Shown: positions 1 through 12,035, numbered from the stretch's first letter. The stretch is 64,000 bases of DNA from Thereva unica (GCA_949987705.1 OX465283.1:164005850-164069849), one strand, 5' to 3'. Notes: generated by a model from the letters alone, not told the origin. A program made the numbers and translations.

Positions 1-2200
1 TAATAATCAGCTGTGTAATTCGTTCATTCCTTGTCCGGCGATGTCCGTTTCTAATGAATCAAAATATTTAAATGGAATTTAAAAATTACAAAAAATTTGT
101 TTATACAAAAGCACAAAATTATCGCACGTGCAAAAATAAACGGCGATTTTCAATAGGAACACAATCTTAAAGAACACACTAAATCGTTTTTATTTATTAT
201 TATTACCCCCCGAAATTATCACATCATCATTATGAATAATTTACACCTTTTTACCACCTTTATTCAAAAGAGTTTTTTCTTCTCGCGAGCATTCTTCTAC
301 GGTCGACAGAAAAAAAAGCCTTTCGGGGATTTACCTTGTTCCATCAAACATAAATAATTTGATCGCATCAGTGCTCAATGACTGATATTTCCAATCGTCT
401 GCAGGTAAATTCATTTAAAGTTCAACCTGGCTAAACAGGTTAATTAGTGATCACTTTCATCTCACCTTGATCGGCAGCAGCAGAGCTATGCTCACTTCCA
501 GACGGGCAAATTTCGCCGCCGCGAGCACGTGAAAAAGGTGGGAAATCAGTTGCCGCCCGGGCTAACAACTAAACAGACCCTAATTGCAAATTATTTTTTT
601 AACCAAATGGTCCTAATTATCAATTAAAGTTGTGGGCAAATGCATGGGGGGAATACCCGGATCCAAAAAGGATGGGGGATCAATGTGGCAGTATAAATGG
701 CAACGATGCGGTAATGGGGTTGTCGTCCGTTTCGTGATAGAATTTAAAATAAATTTTATTTTAACGATTTTAATTTGAAAGGGAATAAATTAAATTAATT
801 AGCAATTAAAGCGCTTTTGTTGTGTTGAGAGAGTGGAGCAAAAGGGAAAGAAACGTTTCTGTTTTCAATTTACTCTTTTATATTAAATAACAGTCGTTAT
901 GGGTTTCCTTGGGAATTTAAAAGACATCCTAGTGGATGAAACCTTGGAAATTTGTCGTATTTGTCTTCTTTAACGAGTGCGGTTTTAAATAGAGCAACAG
1001 CCTTGGGCAGTCATTATGTTTTTAAAAAACAACGAATTGCATTTATGGCGATGGTATTTAAACATTTTGTTTATTTTTACGTAATTCTGCCATAAAGTGT
1101 GCTTGGTTTTAATAAAATAACTAGCCAAAAGGATGCCTCGCGGGGACTCGCGAATCTGGTAATATAATGGCTGAGTTTTTTTAATCTGTTTTACTTTATT
1201 CTATGATGACAAAGGAAATCTCCTTTTTCTCTTGCCATTTTATTGCTTTGGCATAAAGTAAAACACATTAAAACAATTTTCGTTTAATTTTGCAAATATT
1301 TCCATAAGTTACGGCTTTAAACTTCACAAAACAATTTATTTATTTCTCATTTGTCAACTGTCAACTTAAAAAACACATGTTCAGAAAAGGGAAATTTAAA
1401 TTGGAAATTTCCCTTTGTGGTGGGCACTGTTTACGATAATCATCGAGGACAAAAGTTTTTGGGTTCGATGACTGCAGAAAAATCAGTAATTTGCTTGAGA
1501 CTTTTTGACAGTTCTTTTCTGCTCACAACTGCTCTGATCTATGTTTTTTGAGCCTGCTCTGAAAATTCTCACTTTTTCTGCTCCGCCAAATTTGTAGGAG
1601 CACACAGACTAGCATTCTTCTTCTTCTTCATTTTCTTTTGACAGTTGTCAAATCGAAAACAGGAAAAATCGGGAAATTGATTTATGAATGATTTATTCGG
1701 AAAATACTTGAAAATATTGAAAAAATAAACTTTAATTTTAAGAAAAATAACATTTCGATGCTATTCAATTGTTTTTATTGGTATGTTTTTCTTCTTCTAA
1801 AATTGACATTTTCGTATCTAACCTCAAAACTTGATATTGATGTTGATATTTTCAGCTTTTTTCTGCTCTAACATTAATTTGACAGATGCTCCCAAATGAG
1901 CTCTCTGAACTCTGCTCTGAACTCTTTAAGGAAGTCACAGTTATAAATATTTTCATAAAATATAATATGTACCTTCATTTCGTTTCGGTTTGGTTTCATG
2001 TTTGGGCCTTTAGTCAGTCTGCTGAATCGATTCAAGTGATCTCAAACATTTTATCTAAATGTTTTTCAAAAGTTAAAATATAAGGTGTGTGACGTTTTCC
2101 CGTTAGATGGCGTCAATTGTCAATAAGTGACATGGCTTGACAAGATGGCGTCAATTGTAAATGAAATTCGTGTAAAAATTCCAGCAAGATAGGCAGGCAT
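1..2200. other. AT-rich intergenic DNA, no gene recognised
   Basis: Only short open frames without recognisable domains occur on either strand. Near 2100-2170 the phrase GATGGCGTCAATTGT appears twice about 40 bases apart, just before the mariner relic. I see no RNA gene or other clear feature. Confidence 0.5.
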
Positions 2201-2204
2201 AACA

Positions 2205-2600
2205 GCAGTTTTGATATTGGTATGGAGTATGGGTATTGGCCATAAAACTATTTCGTACTATTTACACAAATCTGGATACGAAAAGAAACATAAGGTATGG
2301 GTTGATGATATACCAAATTATTATCTTCGATGCGGTGCTGAACCTCAGTGAAATCGAAATTTTCGAAGGCGAACCGATGACGAAGAAATTGGTAACATAT
2401 GTATAACAATCGGAACCATCTAAGATCGTAAACAAGAAATGGTGAGCCGTCACAAGCGTTCAGCTAAGATTGACATCTAAAAAATAAATGCTGTGCGTGT
2501 GGTGTGACTGGAAAAGAATTGTTTTGAGGTATTTCCAGCAGGTCAGACTATTGATTCTCAAGTCTACTATGGAAAACTAGAACGCCCTGACTCTGACTAC
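2205..2600 (+). pseudogene. mariner-family transposase fossil
   Basis: From about 2218 the plus strand reads a helix-turn-helix stretch containing GIGHKTISYYLHKSGYEKK followed by VWVDDIP. This matches the end of the DNA-binding region of mariner transposases, where a VSHTTV...L..AGYKKKLDVWVPHEL pattern is usual. The first catalytic block is missing or scrambled after a TGA. Farther on, other frames give weak blocks resembling KKLVTYV and then LCVWCDWK, followed by AGQTIDSQVYY, in the mariner order (WVTYDN, L.IWWDWKG, QTLNSDLYCQQL). At least two frame changes and several stops show it is dead. Family assignment is fairly sure; the ends and terminal repeats were not found. Confidence 0.7.
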
Positions 2601-2639
2601 CCCTTTTTCGGATCTCTGCAGACCTTCATCAATGGAATT

Positions 2640-4755
2640 AAGCTTCCAGCCCGAGTTAAAATAATTTATTTAGTTAGTTGGTCCCCCAACTTAGTACTAA
2701 CGACGTCCAATGCTGCTTGACTTACGCAATCGAACCAATACCAGTCTACTGAGTGTGCTAATGGCACCCTTTTGGTCACCAAAATTATTTGTGGGTTTTC
2801 TTCGTCCTATACATTTTCTTAGAGCTACAATCTTGCTCCCCCCCTCCCCCTGCATTTGTAAAAGTAGAATTTTTACTTAGGCGTTTTCGGGGATGAAATT
2901 ATGTTCTAGACGGGCAGAACCTTAGTAAGCTTCAGTGAAAAAGCAAAGCCCACGACTCAAAACAAGAAAACACGTTTTGATTTCTAGACTAGAAAACTTT
3001 TACGCCGTACCTATGTAGCACGTGCCAAAAGATTATAGTGCCTAAATATGGAAATAACAAATTTCATCCGAAAAAACAAAAACTGAAAAATATGAGCCGC
3101 TGCTTGTTCTAACAATTTGCAACAAAATTCAGCAAAAAAATACCTCCCATTTTCGCTCCAACTAAGCACTTTTAAATTGCCAAGAAAACTCCAAAAAATA
3201 AAAAACAAAAACTTCAAACTTAAAAGCAACTGAAACGAAATTGAGATTCATCCATGATATCAGCACAATTTCCAAACCGATAACACAAAAACATATAATT
3301 TCGCGGAAACGCTTCACAGCATTACAACATTCCTCTGACGGACGGTGGCGGTGGTGTGGCCTTCGCATCAATTTGCATAAGCCACAAGTCACGTAATAAA
3401 TAATGCACGATGTTCTTTGTACCGTAATGATCCGGCGATTAACACTAAAAGTGACTACGATTAAAACTATATCCGAAACAAATCTCTCCCCATTACCCAG
3501 ATCCGACCGGTGGCCACAAAAAGATTGGGGGGGCGAAGCACCCATTAACTAACTTCAACAGCGTGCCGCAATCATGGCCGTATTGGACGTCCCCTATGCC
3601 CCATGTAACAAAACGGTGGTGTCCCATCCCAAGATAGCGCCCGTCCGTGCACGGCGGCCTTTGTGCGATGGCAATCGAACTCGGGGATTGTGGATTGTGC
3701 ACATTCCTAGGTGGATGTATGTATCCATTTTTATTTACGGCCTGATATCAGGTTCCAAATGATTTCACATTTGTGGGAGATTAGTTGCTGTGCTTTATAA
3801 TCATCATCATCATCATCGGCTGTCACTTAATGGGGCTGCGCTAGACCGACTACGACTACGACGACGACGGAACGGCTTTTATCAAGATGAAAGATCTGAA
3901 ATTACTTTGTAGACTTTCCCAATGTTGCCGGATTCCCTGCACGGAACCGACGTAATTGATTATCGGCTCTCGTCCTCTCCGACTCCGTCGTCCTTTGACT
4001 TTTGTGCTGCAGTTAGCAAAATGTTCCAGCTAAATCCTTAGAAGCCGGCTTTTTTGGGGGAGGAGGACGATATTTTGGAACGAAATTGATTTCGTTATTC
4101 GCTACTGTGAAACGGAATCAAATACGAGCGTTTTGTGAGATTTACAAGTGTCGTTGAACAGGATGAACAATCCCGACTGGTTAGCATCACTGGACTCGTA
4201 TTCCTCAAGACATCAAAGTCATTTCATCATTTCAGGATGAATGTTTACGTTGCCAACGACAAATGATTTTTGAATAATAATGGCCTGAAACCTTTTGAAT
4301 TATGATCCAGATACCAAACCTCCAAATGAAGCACGTGATCGATTTCCATAATTTCGTAACCGGGCGACCCGCAGTTGGGCAGGAAGCACACATATGTCAT
4401 CCTTTTTCATTGTCAGGCACAGCTCCCAGGATCATATTGTGGGATGGGTTTGGTGGGACTCTGCCTCTCTTTAATAAAAAACAATGGCTTTAACCGGATC
4501 CTTGACTTCCTTACCTTAGGCTCTGTAGAGTTGAAGGGTCAAGCACAGATTTAAATTGCAAAAGAAATTGATATCTTTAAAACGTTGAGGGTAGGAAGAA
4601 GGCAATTTGGACCTTAAAGGGATTAACTCATCGCATGTAACCCTTTCGTACTTTAAATTTAGGTTGGTAAAAGGTTCGAGGTTCGAGTTTAGTAAAATTC
4701 AACTGGTCTTCTAATAGTTTGAAAAGGTTTTTCAATTTTTCGGAAGACTGAGTAA
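2640..4755. other. intergenic DNA, no gene recognised
   Basis: A short stretch at 2680-2755, read on the minus strand, shares CTCAGTAGAC, CAGCATTGGACGT and ACTAAGT with plus-strand sequence near 5043-5090 just ahead of the R1-like relic. It may be a 5' fragment of the same family. Moderate open frames around 3160-3700 overlap each other on both strands and carry no domain I recognise. Confidence 0.4.
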
Positions 4756-4761
4756 AAATAA

Positions 4762-4858
4762 GGCCCTTGTGCTGAAAGTTGAGTCGTATCACGTGACAAG
4801 TCGTTTGAGTTGAAGAAAGTGACGTTGCAGTTGAATTGCGATATTCAGAGCAGGGGTC
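4762..4858 (-). mobile_element. ~100-bp MITE, copy 1 (GGCCCCTGTGCTGAAAGT family)
   Basis: A 97-bp palindromic element begins GGCCCTTGTGCTGAAAGT and ends with the inverted form (ATTCAGAGCAGGGGTC). The inside reads GTGACAAGTCGTTTGAGTTG and then GAAAGTGACGTT, the reverse complement of the middle of copies 2 to 4, so this copy is inverted relative to them. Confidence 0.65.
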
Positions 4859-4886
4859 AAAGGATAAAAAGGCCAAGTTGAGTTTA

Positions 4887-4983
4887 GGCCCCTGAGCTGA
4901 AAGTCATAATTCGACTAAAACGTCACTTTTTTCTAATAAAACGATTTGTCACGTCGCATGACTCGACTTTCAGCACGAGGGCC
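4887..4983 (+). mobile_element. ~100-bp MITE, copy 2
   Basis: A 97-bp element with terminal inverted repeats GGCCCCTGAGCTGAAAGTC and GACTTTCAGCACGAGGGCC. It has the shared core AAAACGTCACTTTTTTC and is flanked by TA on both sides (TTTA and TAAG). It lies only 28 bp from copy 1 in opposite orientation. It has no coding capacity. Confidence 0.7.
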
Positions 4984-5199
4984 TAAGACTCGGTCTTCTC
5001 AGCCAGCAATTATATTGGTAACCCAAAGGGGTGCCATCAGCATACTCAGTAGACGGGCAGCATTGGACGTGGTCACTACTTAGTTCCTGGACGGAAATCA
5101 TGAGGAAAAAGAAGAAGAAGAGTATTTCTTCCGACACAAAGGTGGGAGAGCAAGAAAAGCCTGAAGAACTCCAGGCCAAGTAGGAAAAGATAACCGTGG

Positions 5200-6850
5200 C
5201 GAAGAGACAAAAAAAACAGACGCGGTTCTTTTAACACCTATGCGGATGTAGTCTCAGCCATTCGACAGAAGATTGAGCCCTTGAAAATTGGAGTTGAAGT
5301 AAGGTCTGTCCGGCAAACTAGGACGGGAGGTGTGCTCTTCGAGTTGGAGCGGGTCACCGTTGAGCTCCGTCACGGAGCTTGTACCGAAGGCGTTTTTCGA
5401 AATCGGTGGAGATCGAAGAGGCGGTAAGAAAGGCGTTCCCTAACTTCGCGGGGGACATCCAGGTGACTCTAGCAAGACGAAACGTTAGGCACCAACGGCT
5501 AGGCCTTTGTTAGGATGGAGGAAGCCGCCGCCTCTAAAATCTTCGAGGGTGAGTGAATAGCAATCGTCTTCGCAAGATGTCAAGTGAGACGCAGCGTGGA
5601 TGTGAATCGCTGGTTCCGTTACCTTAGGTACGGGCACCTCAGCTCGAACTGCAAAGGGCCTGATCATAGCAAACTATGCTATCGCTGCTGTGAAGCGGAC
5701 CACAGAGAAGCAACCTGCTCAGCCGATCACTTGTGTTTCCTTTATTCCGCAGCGAACATGGGGAACACGAACCACATGGCTGGGTCAAGAGGCTGCAGGG
5801 CGTACAGGGAGGTTTTAGGGAAAACCCTGTGATGGCCCGTGTATGACAAGGTAATCTCCATAGCAGGACTACCCATAACCTCCTAACCCAGCTCTGCATC
5901 GAGAAAAGGGCTGATATAGTACTTATCAGCGAGCAGTACCAAGAACGAATCCGGGGTCCGGGTGCGTTTTTGTTTGGATAAAGCATAGTACTATGCTTTA
6001 CGTGAGTGTATACCTTACCCCAAACAACTTCCAGTAAAAACTGGACAGTCTGGAGGACACAATTCGGGAGACACAAGGATAGCTGGTGGTCTCTGGGGAT
6101 TTCAACGCCCGAGCTGTTGATTGGGGGAGACCCGGCCAAATTCTTGAAAAAGGAGGGTAATGGGCATGGTGTCCCGGCTTGGGCTGATGGTGCTCAATAC
6201 CGGCTCCACGCCAATCTTCAGAACGGTCATAGGGGACAATCCCAGTAGTAATTAACTGGAAGGTGATCGAAGACTACGCCGAAAGCGATCACCAGTACAT
6301 CATGTTCCAAATACATTATGTGCGGCCAGTTACTACTGCTCAAATTGTGCGGGCTTCCAGATGGATCGTTAAGGGAATAAACCCCGGACTTTCTTCGCGG
6401 CTCTGGAGCGTGGCCAGCAATCCCTGCCCGCCATTCCTGGGACTGGGAGCATTCGTCGGAGGTTGCCCAGGCATCCGATCACGATGGATGACAATCGTGG
6501 GTATCCTCTTCTCCACCGCAGCCAACCGAACGACCATTGAGCGCCCTCCTTCAACGAATAGCCGTCCTCTCAATGCGGATCCGGAAGACCCCAGATCCAT
6601 ACGGCCTTCCGACAGAAATATTGAAGGTAGTAGCCTCTAGCCAACCCTCCCTTCTGCTGGCTTTATACAATGCGTGCCTGAAGGCGGGCAAATTCCCGCC
6701 TGCTAGAAGACATCCAGGCTAGTTTTGATCAGCAAGGAGAGAGGGCCAGCCGACGCAACAACCTCGTACAGACCTTTGTGCATGCTGGACACCGCAGGCA
6801 TCCTCCTGAGAGGCTCCTACGGTCGCGTTTGGAAAACGTCGCTCACGTTG
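5200..6850 (+). pseudogene. R1-clade-like LINE relic (gag, endonuclease, start of RT)
   Basis: The plus strand carries degraded LINE coding blocks in normal order. A gag segment (5235-5450, reading SYADVVSAIRQKIEPLKIGVEVR and RTGGVLFELE in broken frames) is followed by CCHC zinc knuckles at about 5600-5710 (CKGPDHSKLCYRC, EADHREATC). Then come endonuclease remnants near 6085-6120 (SGDFNA.AVDWG) and 6285 (ESDHQYIMFQI), and the first RT block from 6545 (TPDPYGLPTEILK, SYRPLCMLDTAG). Frameshifts and stops occur in every block. The right end is truncated inside the RT at about 6840. Knuckled gag plus an AVDWG-type endonuclease suggests the R1 or a related clade. It is not functional. Confidence 0.75.
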
Positions 6851-6974
6851 ATTACAAATACATTCATATCTGTAACAGAGGCCTGCAAACCTCTGACGGG
6901 CACCTTTTTAGATTTTTTCGATTGTCGCGGAAGCGTGCATGTCTGTGCGGTAACTAAACTACAATATTAATTTT

Positions 6975-7075
6975 TCTCGGGCTTCTATCGGACAATAAGT
7001 CCTACATTCGTACCCTGCTTGAATCCAACGATCTTCCGGGAACCTCCAGAACTACCATATCATGGCTGTACAAGG
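6975..7075 (+). mobile_element. LINE-A fragment
   Basis: The stretch AAGTCCTACATTCGTACC...CTTGAATCCAAC and the following CCAGAACTACC...TGGCTGTACAAGGT align with the RT thumb region of the main LINE-A copy (about 19690-19785). It is an isolated 100-bp shard. Confidence 0.55.
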
Positions 7076-7406
7076 TTTTTGAGGTAAAACTTCCTTACGC
7101 GTGTCTTTGCCTAAAATATTTACATGGGACTGAATTGATTTCATTCACGTCACGCTCTCACACATTGAAAAATCGTCAGATTTTTCGTATAACGGTAGGA
7201 AATGGGAGAGGCGGGGCACAAGAGGCGAATTAACTCGAGTCTTCGTGTGCAACAGTTCACATGCAGGGTGAGTTCAAAAAATAAACACTGCCGCAACACT
7301 GCAGAATTTAACAATTAGAAGTATGTCGCTGAGGAAAGGAGGGTTGCCAATAGTCTTCTCGCCCAACGTTAACTAAAATAAAATAAAGCATATTTACATA
7401 AAAATG

Positions 7407-7412
7407 TTTATT
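7407..7412 (-). terminator. candidate poly(A) signal of the tetraspanin gene
   Basis: AATAAA on the minus strand, about 100 bp past the tetraspanin stop codon. Position and consensus fit; cleavage was not observed. Confidence 0.5.
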
Positions 7413-7513
7413 GTTATTTGGATTATTCAAAATTGAGTAAAATTGGAATTTTCTACATTAAATAAAAATTTTATCATAAAAAAAGCGTCCACTAACTAAC
7501 TTAAAAAATTTCA

Positions 7514-8362
7514 TCATATTAGCGGCGTTGGCTTGGCGCCGACCTTCTGCAAATTTTTCAATTTAAGCTTTACCAATTTTTCAGAATCAACGGAGGGTTT
7601 GTACATTTCTTGAAGTGCAGCCACCAGGAAGACCAAAAATGCAATCAGTTCCATTAATGCAATAATATTTATGAAGAGTTCTACGTAGTGCATCTGCTGA
7701 TAAAAAATGGCATAGACTCTCGGCGTACAGCCGGCCTTAAAGGCCGTCCTAACCGAGCAATTGCCGTCTAAGCCATTGCAACATGATCCAGGAACATTGG
7801 GCCTAACATCTAGCCAATCGCGAGCCGATTTTATCCCGCAGCATTTATATTTTACTTGCACATAATTCCAGGCGTTGAATTGGCAACTCTTTCGATCATA
7901 ATATGACATCGACACCATCAGATTAACGTCAGTGTAGTTTCGGGGTATCTTCATTCCAATGGGTTCCAATTCATATTGCTGATTTTCGTTGTGTGGCAGC
8001 TGTCCAAATTTCCGTATCGCCGATATTCGGCAGGCAAACACCGCAGCGCCGAGAATTATCGCCGAGGGTATCGTTAGGAGTAGTATAATCCACTTTGGAT
8101 GCTTGTCACCTTCGAAGTCACCTTTTGCTATGTACGTTTGACATCCTTTTATGAAGAGAAATGCTAACACGCAGAATGCGCAGTATGTGAATTCATATGG
8201 TAGCGCGACCAGCAGTTCGTTGTAATGAATTGACAGTACCTGGCTGGCGACCAACGCTGTTGACAGCTCCAGGAAGTAGATCAGATACGTTACCATGATT
8301 AAAATCCCAGTTTTTATCGCTGGCGGGGGAATCTTGTGCAGAACTATTTCGTCAGTTTTCAT
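7514..8362 (-). CDS. tetraspanin-family membrane protein, single exon
   Basis: A complete 282-residue protein with four membrane segments at about residues 18-41, 50-73, 91-112 and 228-250. The first outer loop is short. The large outer loop spans about 113-227 and holds the family signature CCG (174-176), PGSCC (191-195), and further cysteines at 202 and 212, which normally form the loop disulfides. Possible N-glycosylation sites are NYT (142) and NCS (201). Tetraspanins organise membrane microdomains with integrins and other partners at the plasma membrane or endosomes. The ATG at 8360-8362 is the only start, in AAGGAATGA context, and a poly(A) signal lies 100 bp downstream. It stands alone, with LINE debris on both sides. 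Lack of introns is unusual for the family and could mean an old retrocopy, but the frame is intact. I cannot say which paralogue it is. Confidence 0.88.
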   Translation of the reverse strand: MKTDEIVLHKIPPPAIKTGILIMVTYLIYFLELSTALVASQVLSIHYNELLVALPYEFTYCAFCVLAFLFIKGCQTYIAKGDFEGDKHPKWIILLLTIPSAIILGAAVFACRISAIRKFGQLPHNENQQYELEPIGMKIPRNYTDVNLMVSMSYYDRKSCQFNAWNYVQVKYKCCGIKSARDWLDVRPNVPGSCCNGLDGNCSVRTAFKAGCTPRVYAIFYQQMHYVELFINIIALMELIAFLVFLVAALQEMYKPSVDSEKLVKLKLKNLQKVGAKPTPLI

Positions 8363-9398
8363 TCCTTATTTTTGTACTTCAAACTTTTAAAAATAGAATT
8401 ATATTAAAATTCATTGACACAATTTGTTTCCTCCAAAAAAAATATAGCTACTGTGATTTGTACAGACAGTGGCAGTCATTTATTGCCGCTCAAGGCGTTT
8501 TCCACTGGATGGGAATCGCGGTGGTATCTGAAGATTTGCGTGACAGTAATTTATTTCGCTGCATTGAGAAAGAGAGAGAGCGGGTTTTCATGGAAATTTT
8601 TCTTGTAAAGATAAAAACAAAAGTTTGTTTTAGATGAGATGAATAAATCAGTTGGGGTGGGAGATTCCGTTATCAGCTTTCACCACAACACCTGTATGAA
8701 AGATGTGTTCCCTTGAAAGACTTTGGTCTGGAAGAAACGTCCACTTATTTCTTCTTCCTTCTATAGAGCTCCTTCAGCGTTAGTCTCCTTGTGGATAACA
8801 TTCATCGTTTTATCCACTTTCTGTTGTTCAAGGTCAATATAAATTGTTATCAGTCAGTTATACTTTGAAATTTTGACGTAGCATCTCTGTGGACCGGTTA
8901 TTCTTTGTTGCATACTTTTAGGAGAAAAATATTTAAAAAAATTATATTTAATGCTTTTAAAGAATTTAAACTTTGTGAAGGGGGAGATTTTAGAGTTAGA
9001 CTACCTGTTTTCTTGTATCTCTAAATAACCAAAGATGACGGCGGTTCAAATGACCTTCTTAAGTAATGGCATCTTCAAGGTCCACCAATCCAGCTGGCTA
9101 GGCTGCAAGGTTCCGTACTAACAATTGGTGAGTTTGCACCTACTCTAGCCAGGCCATCAGTAATTTCGTCGTCAAGTATTTACTACATAGACTCTTCTTG
9201 AATTTTCGTACGTGTATGTAAGTATAGCGTATATTTCTGCTTGAAAGCTTCCAGCTATGGTGCCCAAACTAAATTATCTGCTAAATCTTTAACTTTCACT
9301 CCAGAATCCTATCACCCACACATACCTCGGTGTAAAGTCCTCGTATACCATACGATTTCATCCTGCAGTATCTTCGGTAAAACTACTCAGACACAGTG
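8363..9398. other. intergenic DNA upstream of the tetraspanin gene
   Basis: This should hold the minus-strand promoter of the tetraspanin gene. I saw no clear TATA box or other promoter motif and no domain-bearing ORF. Confidence 0.4.
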
Positions 9399-9610
9399 TC
9401 TTCTTCTTCTTCTTTAACGGCTCTACAACCAGGATCCGATCCTGGCCTCTCAGAACTGTTCTCTACACCGGTCGCGATTCTGAGCCGATGTCATCCAGCT
9501 TGGCATCCCTAAGCTCTGAGCGTCCTGCTCTACGCCATCCTTTCAGCGAAGGTTGGGTCTGCCTCGCTGACGCACTCCATAGGTCTTACCGCAGAGACAC
9601 GGTGTCTACT
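9399..9610 (-). mobile_element. LINE 3' end with GAAGAA tail (copy 1)
   Basis: Read on the minus strand, 9580-9470 encodes the common LINE ORF2 C-terminal motif GRPNLR..KDGVEQDAQ followed by SLGMPSWMTSAQNRDR, with one in-frame TGA. It is followed by a short tail and (GAAGAA)n, seen on the plus strand as CTTCTTCTTCTT at 9399-9413. It is 5' truncated to about 200 bp. A second copy lies at 14986. Confidence 0.75.
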
Positions 9611-9805
9611 ATAAAGAATGAAGCCTCTCCGTCATATGAAAAACCACAATGGTACTTCAGCGCCGAAATACTTTTTTTTTCAGTTCTTCCATATGTACAT
9701 CGGGTAAAGTTCGGTCATAGGTATACGATACCAGCGACGTCATCAGTTGTTGACTTGAGTGGATGTGGTCTTAGATGTCGGTGGATGCCGCCTGTATGAA
9801 ATTAG

Positions 9806-10065
9806 TTTAACTTCGCTGGGTCTGCGCTGGGGAATTTGGTTGAACTTCGATGGGGTTTGGGTGAACGTTCACGCCTGTTGAGCTTTTGTACTTCGCTATG
9901 TCTTGGATGAGCTTTCACGCAAGGGAATTTGTTTAAACGTCGCTGTGTCTCGGTCTGTGTCTCGGCTGAGCTTTTGCGCTGGGTGAGCTTTCGAGCTGGG
10001 TGGACGATCAAATCTCTAGTTCTGCACTTTACTGTGTCTTAGGTGGGATCTAGCGAGGGAATCAA
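9806..10065. repeat. degenerate minisatellite-like stretch
   Basis: The phrase GAGCTTT(T/C) followed by a variable part and CGCTGGGT recurs four times (about 9880, 9910, 9972 and 9990), together with TTGAACTTCG/TTAACTTCGCTGG variants. The copies are diverged and spacing is uneven, so this is either an old tandem array or a low-complexity G/T-rich patch. Confidence 0.35.
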
Positions 10066-11960
10066 TTTTTGCGCTGAGGGTTTGGATGTGGGATCTAAAC
10101 TGAAATGTTCATAATTTTAATGTAAAAAATCCTGAGAAAATCCCGGAAAAAACATCTGTGGCTCTCCGACACGGGCGATGATAAATCGCCAAGTGATTAT
10201 TCTTCGTAGGTGTCCATGTGGTTGGAATTGTCGTCACATTCTGTAGCTCACCTTCTGTAACATTTAGGCGACTTATGTGGACTGTCGACAAGCTAGTCGC
10301 CGATTGCGGCCCATTGCTTTAACTTGTCTATTGGCATGGCTATTGGCACCGCTTCAAATTCCTGTGACCCCAACACACTGGATTACAGGTTGGCTTACTT
10401 TTACTTCTATGCTTACAATAATAGGACTGTTTTGAGAGACTGCGACCTCTATTAAGCTTAAGCTGGTTCATCTGTTTCTCCAGAGAAGATATATGTTGTT
10501 TGAGTTCTGAAACTGAAGGTATCGGTGCCGATGTCGAAGCTGAATGATATTTTAGAGGTATTTACAACCTTCGAAATTTTGTCGGCCATGTCCACTTACG
10601 TGCTAACATCTTGGTTGGAACTGTTAGCTCAAATGGCTGGACAGTCGAGAAGGAAGTTGTTATCATTGATTCCGTAAGAGATATGATATGTATGGTGGTT
10701 ATCGTCCATTTACAAATTTCACTGAAGTCAGTGTGCGGCAAAGCGAGAAAGAAGGGAAAATGTGAAAATAACGCTCTACGAATAAAATTGCATTTACTAC
10801 CTAACTTACTCACGTGACGGTGGGAAAATCACCGATTAAAAATTGTAGCCGTCATTTTGTTTTCAAAAACTGTATTGCCAAATTCAAAATCTGCAGTCTT
10901 AAAAATCCTAAGAAAACAATTTTCATGCAAGAAAACCAATTTTCAAATATTGAAGAAATTTTATCAAATTCTAAATCGGTAACCTCGAAAATCCCCAGAC
11001 AGTCATTTTCATTAAGAAAATTTTTAACAGAACGCCATTTTGAAATCGCCATTTTGTTTTTCGAAAAACTGATAACGGATTCGTAGTCAGAGGCCTTGAA
11101 AACCATAAAAACACCAAATTTCAAAGTATTATGTCAACCCCATCTAGTTTTGGCAGCGTTTTTGCCTTTTTGAACCAAGTTAAAGAGTTCCAAGGATGTC
11201 ATATGATACGCTGCTTGCTACAAGCTCCTCCATTTTGTTTAGAAAAGTTGTGAGTGGTCTTCCATCCACTGAATGTCATCTAAAAGCCTTTGAATTCTTC
11301 TTTCTCCCGAAAGGAAGACGGCGTTTTGGAATGTTGCGTGTGCCTATTACTGATGGATAGTTGATGACGTCACGTATTGCTTGAAGATGTCTGAATATCC
11401 AAGTTGTAATATTTGGTGCAATCTGCAGTGATACCGCTGATGATCGATTGAGCCTCCAGTTGATAAAACCATAAGTACGGGTTTCGTTTCCAAAATAATG
11501 GTACGAACAAAATATGATGGAAAATTGGTTTCAGAAAACGTCACACTTTAGCGAATACTTCCAACGAATTTTCCATCGAACACTTTGGAAATAATTTTTG
11601 GTGGGGGAGCAAAGCACAAAAAAATTAATACAACAACAACAAGCCGTCGTTTTGACGAACTGGACGTTGAAACAGTTCGCCCGTGAAGAAAAGTCCATGC
11701 AACTTAGCGGCAAACGCTAAAAGAGAATTGAAGATTACAGCGCACAGTTGTTCGCTCACCCTTGCGAAAATCGCGTGACGGCTTTTAACGTTTTTAATTG
11801 TTTTATTTAGCTTGACCTCGTATATTTGTTTGTTTCATTCTTTCGTTCTAATCTTGCGAAAGCGTTTTCAACAACTTCTACTGGACCGATTCTTAGGAAA
11901 CTTTGCACAAAGATTGAGTTCCCATGACAATCCAATTTGACAATTTTGTAAAAAAAATCA
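10066..11960. other. intergenic DNA, no gene recognised
   Basis: AT-rich. Between 10840 and 11110 CATTTTG, TTTTCA and AAAACTG phrases recur, giving overlapping small frames on both strands without domains. I see no RNA gene or clear element end. Confidence 0.35.
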
Positions 11961-12035
11961 AGATGGCGGACAAATTTTGCAATTGTGTTCTGATTCCATT
12001 GAAAATCGGTATCGAGGGGTTTTTATGAGCACACC

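Noticed and set aside
3162..3762. Overlapping frames of 60-127 codons on both strands
   Set aside because: They overlap each other, have no domain or repeat homology I recognise, and codon patterns look random.
10840..11124. Overlapping 90-codon frames on both strands
   Set aside because: Low-complexity, K/F-rich sequence caused by AT-rich words; no domain.
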